Below are positions 1-4,995 of a stretch of 7,259 nt of DNA, one piece after another (the stretch's first letter is position 1; every line of letters starts with the position of its first letter). Source of the DNA: DASWIV01 sp036397475 (GTDB lineage: Bacteria > JAJVIF01 > JAPKYR01); assembly GCA_036397475.1 (NCBI GenBank), contig DASWIV010000314.1, forward strand, positions 1 to 7,259. The letters are read 5' to 3'. Below the pieces are notes generated by a model. It did not search any database. It was not told where the DNA came from and was given only the letters and a program-made list of their open reading frames with translations. A program made the translations under genes and the position numbers.

Positions 1-216
1 CAACTGTACTGATCGTTCGCCGGGGGAATAGATCAATATATTGTCCGGAGCGTCGGTCGCGAAATATAGAAGATCGGGATTTCCCGTAATCGGATCGTCC
101 AGCACACCTGTCGGCTTTTTAATTCCCCAGAATGGAAATGAAAGGATCAGCGCGCCTAAAATAACGCCGTAGATCATCGTCTGTAACCGTGAAGTCTGAT
201 CCTGCATGTTTGACAT
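1..216 (-). CDS. N-terminal part of a membrane-anchored or exported protein, cut by the window edge
   Basis: The frame opens with ATG at 216-214 and stays open to base 1, giving 72 residues. A short N-terminus (MSNMQDQTSRLQ) is followed by a hydrophobic stretch at residues 13-32 (TMIYGVILGALILSFPFWGI), which is either an uncleaved signal anchor or a signal peptide. No lipobox cysteine is present. The only positive pair (KK at 33-34) lies after the hydrophobic stretch, so its membrane orientation is uncertain. The following residues, around DLLYFATDAPDNILIYSPGE, resemble the first blade of an NHL- or propeller-type repeat, which would match the C-terminal parts of the upstream lipoproteins; this is inference from a short stretch. 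The start lies 11 bases past the stop of the preceding lipoprotein gene with no terminator between them, so co-transcription is likely. The ribosome-binding site is weak (TAAAGCAGTAAAGA before ATG), and the ATG at 207 is an alternative. Function unknown. Confidence 0.7.
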   Translation of the reverse strand, partial: MSNMQDQTSRLQTMIYGVILGALILSFPFWGIKKPTGVLDDPITGNPDLLYFATDAPDNILIYSPGERSVQL

Positions 217-227
217 TCTTTACTGCT

Positions 228-2183
228 TTATACGATCCACGTGAACACTACTGCGGAATCCTCTTCGTTGGAAACAACGATCTGGAGAGTTCCGTTATTG
301 ATATCCAGGTGGGATGGGGTTCCCGTTATCGATGGAGTTACTGTATCGCCAATATTTTCGACACTCATGAATGGATCCATGTTATAGACTTTGATGAATC
401 CACCTGAACCGGTGTCAAACAAAATGACAATGGAATTGTCATGCGCGTTGGGTAAATATGCCGGGTTCACGGTCAAAATATCGAAATCGACCGCGTTAAC
501 GGTGCCAAGACTGATCGTGCCACCAGGCTCAAAGATCGTTTTCTGTGCGCCAAAATCGACCGTATAGTTGATTTTCTCTATCCTGCTGACTGCTCCATCG
601 TTTTCCAGCACCATGATTATACCGGTGTCGACAAACTCCGTGTAAACCTTGATAGCCTTGAGCACAGACGGATCTGCCGAGACCTTCCCATCCTGATCGC
701 CCACAAGTTCAGGCGGGAGGACTCCGCCCATGAAAATATCGTGGCGCGTATAATCGGGGTTCAGCCCGTAAATTTCAGGAGGAAGAACACCATCGGGATC
801 AGCCCACATTGCGTATAGATTTCCCTGCCCGTCGCTTGAGACATCCACTCCCTGGAACGCGGAATTTGAGGACGGAACACGGCCAGAGTCGCCGTCTCCC
901 GGATCGACATACTTGGGAGCTCCCGAACTATCCTCAAACAGGGTGAAGAGTAACGAGGACATGGGTCCGGTGTAAAAAGCGTCAGTGTAAGTTTCCTCGC
1001 TGCTTGTGAAAAATCCTACTCCACCCGCGATGGATGAGTCCAGGCGGGTTATCGGGTAAGGACTTACATTTGGAACTTTAGGATCGATATTAAACAATCC
1101 GAAGTAATTGGCGACGTTAGAATAATCCGGAGGTGTCTTTTTAATAAAGTCACACAGCGATCCACCGCCAAAGAACACGGTTGCATTTTGAGTAATTATA
1201 TTTTTGGTGGTACTTATATCGCGTGAGCATGAGTCCGCGAGCCAGAAATTCTCCACCTTGTTCCAGCCGCCGATTGTTTCTGTAACCTCGACATCAAGAT
1301 AATCGTAGAGAGCATAAGGAGCGACCTGATCGTTGGCGGTTATCAGACATTTGTAATCGCCAATCAGAGCGCCTGTGGTATTTGAGATCTGCCCGGTCCA
1401 GATATTCTGCTCACCCGCTTTTTTCTCCAGGGTTACATCCACGCCAAGTTCTTCAGACGTAATCGTAACTGTGCCTACATCCTTAAACCGGTCCAGGACC
1501 TCAACCTCGACAGTACGGTCGACGGTGCCACCGACATCCAGTGTGCCATCGATAGTCTGATTATTAATGGCATACGGCTCTTCCTTGGAGAGAGGCGCAG
1601 GCTTGTAAATAGCGTCAATTACGGAAGAAAATTGAAAAGGCACATTTTCATAAACGAGTTCAAAATGCTCGGTCGCTGACACGCCAGGTCCGATAACGCC
1701 GGATGGCAGCCCCTTGCCGAATAATCTGAATGAATTTAAATCAGGAGGATCGTCATCGTCGAAAAGAGGAGTCCAGTCGTCTGCATTCCGGAGATATACT
1801 GTCGGATCATTGGATATCAGGATTCCCCTGACATCCTGCCCTGACAGGTTAGTCGGATTCTTGATTGTTACATCCACCGATACGACTTTGTTATCGAAAT
1901 CGAAATCAACGTTGGAAAGCTTGAAACAGTCCGCACATGTCGGAGGTTTCAGAAATTTTTTGACACTCAAATGCGTATCCAGAGATCTCTGAACAAGATG
2001 AGCGCCATCGTAATCGATGGTGATGTCATAAATGCCCCAGGGCATCCTGCTGGATTGTACTTCGGTGTTCTGCAATGCGGGATCTGTCAATCCAGGCGTG
2101 ATTCCGCCGCTTGATCCTGAGCATGATGCAAGCAGAAACGCAAATAACAGTACCCCAACCATAGATTGGACGGATTTAATCAT
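228..2183 (-). CDS. Large lipoprotein with Ig-like and propeller-like regions (651 residues)
   Basis: Probably an envelope-anchored lipoprotein; no enzymatic function is recognised. The signal peptide runs from residue 1 to a lipobox L18-A19-S20-C21, so C21 would be the lipidated residue. Residues about 48-220 form a module shared with the neighbouring lipoprotein at 2405-4849, recognised by WGIYDITID, then VDVTIKNPTNLSG-QDVRG, then YAINNQTIDGTLD. It carries a CxxC pair (C83, C86) that the neighbour lacks. Residues about 205-302 look like an all-beta Ig-like domain (IWTGQISNTTGALIGDYKC). Residues about 305-651 contain blade-like segments such as GVDVSSDGQGNLYAMW, suggesting a beta-propeller. 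The frame could be extended to an ATG at 2222, but that codon overlaps the -10 box and would bury the signal peptide. The ATG at 2183 follows AGGAG at 2195-2199 and is preferred. It has its own promoter and is probably co-transcribed with the gene beginning at 216. A role in surface binding or cargo display is a guess. Confidence 0.85.
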   Translation of the reverse strand: MIKSVQSMVGVLLFAFLLASCSGSSGGITPGLTDPALQNTEVQSSRMPWGIYDITIDYDGAHLVQRSLDTHLSVKKFLKPPTCADCFKLSNVDFDFDNKVVSVDVTIKNPTNLSGQDVRGILISNDPTVYLRNADDWTPLFDDDDPPDLNSFRLFGKGLPSGVIGPGVSATEHFELVYENVPFQFSSVIDAIYKPAPLSKEEPYAINNQTIDGTLDVGGTVDRTVEVEVLDRFKDVGTVTITSEELGVDVTLEKKAGEQNIWTGQISNTTGALIGDYKCLITANDQVAPYALYDYLDVEVTETIGGWNKVENFWLADSCSRDISTTKNIITQNATVFFGGGSLCDFIKKTPPDYSNVANYFGLFNIDPKVPNVSPYPITRLDSSIAGGVGFFTSSEETYTDAFYTGPMSSLLFTLFEDSSGAPKYVDPGDGDSGRVPSSNSAFQGVDVSSDGQGNLYAMWADPDGVLPPEIYGLNPDYTRHDIFMGGVLPPELVGDQDGKVSADPSVLKAIKVYTEFVDTGIIMVLENDGAVSRIEKINYTVDFGAQKTIFEPGGTISLGTVNAVDFDILTVNPAYLPNAHDNSIVILFDTGSGGFIKVYNMDPFMSVENIGDTVTPSITGTPSHLDINNGTLQIVVSNEEDSAVVFTWIV

Positions 2184-2194
2184 GACGTGACTTA

Positions 2195-2199
2195 CTCCT
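2195..2199 (-). promoter_or_regulatory. Ribosome-binding site deciding the start at 2183
   Basis: On the minus strand AGGAG lies 11 bases before the ATG at 2183. The spacing is slightly long but this is the only good Shine-Dalgarno match near any candidate start, and it agrees with the signal peptide position and with the promoter just upstream. Confidence 0.6.
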
Positions 2200-2220
2200 G
2201 CGGCATGTAGCCGTAACATC

Positions 2221-2250
2221 ATTATACAGCATGGATAGAGGCAGTATCAA
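2221..2250 (-). promoter_or_regulatory. Sigma-70-type promoter for the lipoprotein gene at 228-2183
   Basis: Read on the minus strand, a -35 box TTGATA (2250-2245, five of six consensus bases) is followed after 18 bases by a perfect -10 box TATAAT (2226-2221). Transcription would start near 2214, leaving a leader of about 30 bases that includes the AGGAG at 2195-2199. The farthest upstream ATG of the reading frame (2222) lies inside the -10 box, so it cannot be on this transcript. Confidence 0.75.
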
Positions 2251-2263
2251 CGCATTCAGACCG

Positions 2264-2280
2264 ATTAAACCGGATATAAC
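2264..2280. promoter_or_regulatory. Shared palindromic promoter motif, copy 1
   Basis: ATTAAACCGGATATAAC lies just upstream of the -35 box of the promoter at 2221-2250. It matches GTTAAGCCGGATTAAC at 4923-4938 in the promoter of the other lipoprotein gene, in the same orientation, apart from two substitutions and one inserted base. It may be a transcription-factor site; with only two copies this remains a candidate. Confidence 0.35.
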
Positions 2281-2342
2281 GGTCAATATATCACCTGATT
2301 GGCAGCTTCTGACAGCCCGGGAAGAAGTAGTCCTTCCGGTGG

Positions 2343-2377
2343 AAACAAAAAACCCCTGCTAAAATCTTTTCAGGGGT
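2343..2377 (-). terminator. Intrinsic terminator after the lipoprotein gene at 2405-4849
   Basis: On the minus strand a 7-bp stem, ACCCCTG paired with CAGGGGT (2377-2371 with 2358-2352), closes a 12-base AT-rich loop and is followed directly by TTTTTTGTTT (2352-2343). It begins 27 bases past the TAG at 2407-2405. It separates the two lipoprotein transcription units, which fits the independent promoter found at 2221-2250. Confidence 0.88.
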
Positions 2378-2404
2378 GTAAGTTCATCAAAGATATAAAA
2401 TTTT

Positions 2405-4849
2405 CTAATTCTGGAGAAGAAGTATCTCATCCTCAGAAAAAAAGCTGATCGCCGACGCTGACCCGTTGTCCATCAGTACCGCGATACCGCCATCAAACTC
2501 ACTCCCTTCAAGCCTGACCGGTATGATTGAAAAATCGGAGGGCGTGCCGAACGATGTCCTTGAGGCTGTATCCGTACCATCCCACGAATAACTCTTGATC
2601 ACATAATCTCCGGTACTTAAATGATCGAGGATGTAGAAATTATTGGAAGGATCCCTCGCCAGATCGAGCGGATCGTTATATCCGTCGTCAGAATCGTCAT
2701 TTGTACCAGTCCCCCAGTAACCATTCGGCTCGGATGAAAATAGCATTCCATAAGTGTACCTGGACACATAGCCGTCGTTTGCTTCAAGCATCCAGATATA
2801 ATCAGCCGCTTCAGTTTCACAGGCGACAATGTCTTCCGGCCATACCTTCGAGGGCCCATCGAATGGCGGGAAAATGGGGCCGCCAAAATCCGAGTGGCCG
2901 GATGTTGAATGTTCATAATGGTATGCGAGGAAATGATAGGCTCCCGGGATATCCACTCCGGCGACAACACCATGCCTGTTCGCCATCGCCCCACTCGATC
3001 CAAATGCAGCGGCATCGAGTATATTCAGGGGCCAGCCGGCAAATTCATCGGAGTCCGTATAATTCAGGCTGCCTGAGTTGGTGTAATTGTTCAATGTATA
3101 AAAAATTCCATCATCCCTGAGAATGTGGTAATTACCCGACCCGCACACGTCGATAAACTCAAATCCCGCTTCAGTTGTGTGTGCAGCGAAGTTCGTGTAC
3201 CAGGCAGAGCGCGAATATTTCCTTACATCGCCGTTATCGTAGTAAATCAGCATATCGCCCGTGAATGGATCCCCGCCAAGGTCCAGGGCTCGATTAGCCC
3301 CATTTGTTACATCGATTATTTTTGATTGATGAAGTGTCGTAACCTCAACATTTACGCTGCATTCGCTCGACGCGTCGAACAGGTCGGTCACCTTCACGGT
3401 CGCCAGATCGTTGTAAGCGGATGTATATAAATGCGTTGGAGTGGCAGGATCGCCATAATAGCTGTCCTCAACACCCGTATCGAACAAACCGTCGTTATTA
3501 AAATCCCACGCATAACTGATCATGTCTCCGGGATCAGGGTCTGACGATCCTGTCGCGTCGAATGCAACAGGCACGCCGCTATCCCATCCTTCAGTGGGTA
3601 GCGAAGTTACAACCTGGAGGTCACAGGTCGGAGGGGTGTTGTCAATCGGGCCATCCAGTACATTCAGTTCGAACCTGAACGCCGCGGTTAATGTGTCAGC
3701 TGCAGCGTCATTCGGAACCCCGAAGCTGTTGGAGTAATTCTGTCCCGGTACGGGAAGCAAAACCCAGAACTCATTTCCATCAGTAGCCTGGACAATATCA
3801 ACCGGTATCTCAACATGAAAATCAAAATAATGTTCGCCGGATCCAACAGGAACCATTTCAGTATCATTCAACGTATATGGCGTATCAAGAACATTACTTT
3901 CAATCACGATATCGTAGTAATCGATAGCTCCGCCGGTCGATTCGGCGCCCCACGCATACACGCTTAAATCGAGCTTGATGCTTCCGCCAAAATCCGAGTC
4001 ATTGACATAATATACGTCCGGAGTCTGGGTAACATCGACTGCGACAGGCTCTATTGCGTGAGCAGGATGGTCGGACGGGTCCTGCCCTCCCCAGTTAGCG
4101 ATAACTGCGTAGTTAAATACCACATCGGGATTCGGAACAGGGAATCGTATAAGATAATTTCGGGTATTGGACGTCCCATGAAGAAATGAGCCGACATCGG
4201 AACCATTTGATGTCAGGTACGCCCACAGATCTCCGGTCCCATTGAGTCCCTGACCGAAATATTTATAACCGTTAAGGGTAGCAGAGCCGTTGTATCCGGG
4301 AGATGCATAATTCCCGATAGTGTATCCGAAAAGTCCGGGGACCTGGAATTCACCCGGATTATACCAGCGCGTGTAGCCATCGGAATTCAAAAGCACCTGA
4401 TCCACACCGTTGGCCGGAGCGATCATGTTCCCGTTGTATTTTAATGGACTCGAACCGTTGCCAATGAACACACCGGCGACATCGTATCCGTCGTAAGAAG
4501 CGACATTCAGCGGGTGGACTATTGTCACATCGACATCTACATCTACATATCCCGGTCCTGGTGTGATCGAATTAATAGCAGTCTGAAGACCGTTTGGATT
4601 ATTATTTAAAAAATTGACCACATTGGCTGCAAACATGGCCGTACGATCTTCGACAAATTCAATTGTTCCATCGTCCAGATTTACAATCGCTTCATAAAAT
4701 TCCCATAGCTGCGGTCCATGCAGATTACCGGCATCTTTTTCTTTGGAAATTTGATTAGCATTTTGAACCGGAATAACCGGGCTTTCTGAACCGGAGCATC
4801 CGATCGCGGCAACCAGTATGATCAGGATAGCCAGAGTGTAAAATCTCAT
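2405..4849 (-). CDS. Large PKD-domain lipoprotein with propeller-like C-terminus (814 residues)
   Basis: Probably exposed at the envelope; no catalytic motif is recognised. The signal peptide (MRFYTLAILIILVAAIGC) ends in A15-I16-G17-C18, a slightly non-standard lipobox because the -3 residue is Ala. Residues about 46-300 are the module shared with the lipoprotein at 228-2183: LWEFYEAIVN, then VDVDVDVTIVHP, then YDGYDVAGVFIG, then HAIEPVAVDVT. Residues about 405-503 form a PKD domain (FDATGSSDPDPGDMISYAWD) that contains DFNNDGLFD at 449-457, a DxNxDGxxD calcium-loop pattern, and two Cys (409, 497) near its ends that could form a disulfide. Residues about 505-814 show repeated strand-turn motifs with aspartates, such as DPLDLARDPSNNFYILD, and fit a beta-propeller. 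An upstream ATG at 4918 overlaps the -10 box. The ATG at 4849 has GGAG six bases before it and puts the signal peptide first. It is transcribed alone from the promoter at 4917-4945 to the terminator at 2343-2377. Confidence 0.88.
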   Translation of the reverse strand: MRFYTLAILIILVAAIGCSGSESPVIPVQNANQISKEKDAGNLHGPQLWEFYEAIVNLDDGTIEFVEDRTAMFAANVVNFLNNNPNGLQTAINSITPGPGYVDVDVDVTIVHPLNVASYDGYDVAGVFIGNGSSPLKYNGNMIAPANGVDQVLLNSDGYTRWYNPGEFQVPGLFGYTIGNYASPGYNGSATLNGYKYFGQGLNGTGDLWAYLTSNGSDVGSFLHGTSNTRNYLIRFPVPNPDVVFNYAVIANWGGQDPSDHPAHAIEPVAVDVTQTPDVYYVNDSDFGGSIKLDLSVYAWGAESTGGAIDYYDIVIESNVLDTPYTLNDTEMVPVGSGEHYFDFHVEIPVDIVQATDGNEFWVLLPVPGQNYSNSFGVPNDAAADTLTAAFRFELNVLDGPIDNTPPTCDLQVVTSLPTEGWDSGVPVAFDATGSSDPDPGDMISYAWDFNNDGLFDTGVEDSYYGDPATPTHLYTSAYNDLATVKVTDLFDASSECSVNVEVTTLHQSKIIDVTNGANRALDLGGDPFTGDMLIYYDNGDVRKYSRSAWYTNFAAHTTEAGFEFIDVCGSGNYHILRDDGIFYTLNNYTNSGSLNYTDSDEFAGWPLNILDAAAFGSSGAMANRHGVVAGVDIPGAYHFLAYHYEHSTSGHSDFGGPIFPPFDGPSKVWPEDIVACETEAADYIWMLEANDGYVSRYTYGMLFSSEPNGYWGTGTNDDSDDGYNDPLDLARDPSNNFYILDHLSTGDYVIKSYSWDGTDTASRTSFGTPSDFSIIPVRLEGSEFDGGIAVLMDNGSASAISFFSEDEILLLQN

Positions 4850-4855
4850 TTTTAA

Positions 4856-4859
4856 CTCC
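4856..4859 (-). promoter_or_regulatory. Ribosome-binding site deciding the start at 4849
   Basis: GGAG on the minus strand sits six bases before the ATG at 4849 (TATGGAGTTAAAA then ATG). The alternative in-frame ATG at 4861 overlaps this site and has only AT-rich sequence before it, so 4849 is the better start. Confidence 0.75.
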
Positions 4860-4916
4860 ATAAATTTTTCGTTAATATTAAACGTGTAAGAAGAGCAATC
4901 GCGTGGAAGATTTTGC

Positions 4917-4945
4917 ATTATAGTTAAGCCGGATTAACTTTTCAA
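4917..4945 (-). promoter_or_regulatory. Sigma-70-type promoter for the lipoprotein gene at 2405-4849
   Basis: On the minus strand TTGAAA (4945-4940, five of six -35 consensus bases) is followed after exactly 17 bases by a perfect TATAAT (4922-4917). The predicted start near 4910 gives a leader of about 60 bases. The spacer holds a near-perfect 16-base palindrome (4923-4938), which would place a bound regulator directly over the promoter. Confidence 0.78.
4923..4938. promoter_or_regulatory. Shared palindromic promoter motif, copy 2 (operator candidate)
   Basis: GTTAAGCCGGATTAAC is an inverted repeat (GTTAA-N-CCGG-N-TTAAC) with one mismatched pair. It fills the spacer between the -35 and -10 boxes, the classic position for a repressor or a spacer-twisting activator. 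A close copy lies upstream of the other lipoprotein promoter at 2264-2280. Confidence 0.4.
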
Positions 4946-4995
4946 GGATAAATAGTCAATGTGCATCAGATAACTTCATCCCCGCTAGGGAAAGC

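Noticed and set aside
2281..2295. Inverted-repeat-like GGTCAATATATCACC
   Set aside because: Several pairs mismatch and no -10 box follows the TTGACC at a usable distance, so neither an operator nor a second promoter is supported.
2701..3120. A 139-codon plus-strand frame
   Set aside because: It is antisense to the propeller-like region of the lipoprotein, with arginine- and histidine-rich content typical of shadow frames.
4528..4550. Short tandem repeat of a TCKACA-like 6-mer
   Set aside because: It simply encodes alternating Asp-Val residues (VDVDVDV) in the lipoprotein module. It is too short to be a repeat element.
4981..4995. Possible terminator after the three-module gene (CCCTAGCGGG)
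   Set aside because: The stem is only three to four base pairs and no T-tract follows, so read-through toward the next gene cannot be excluded.
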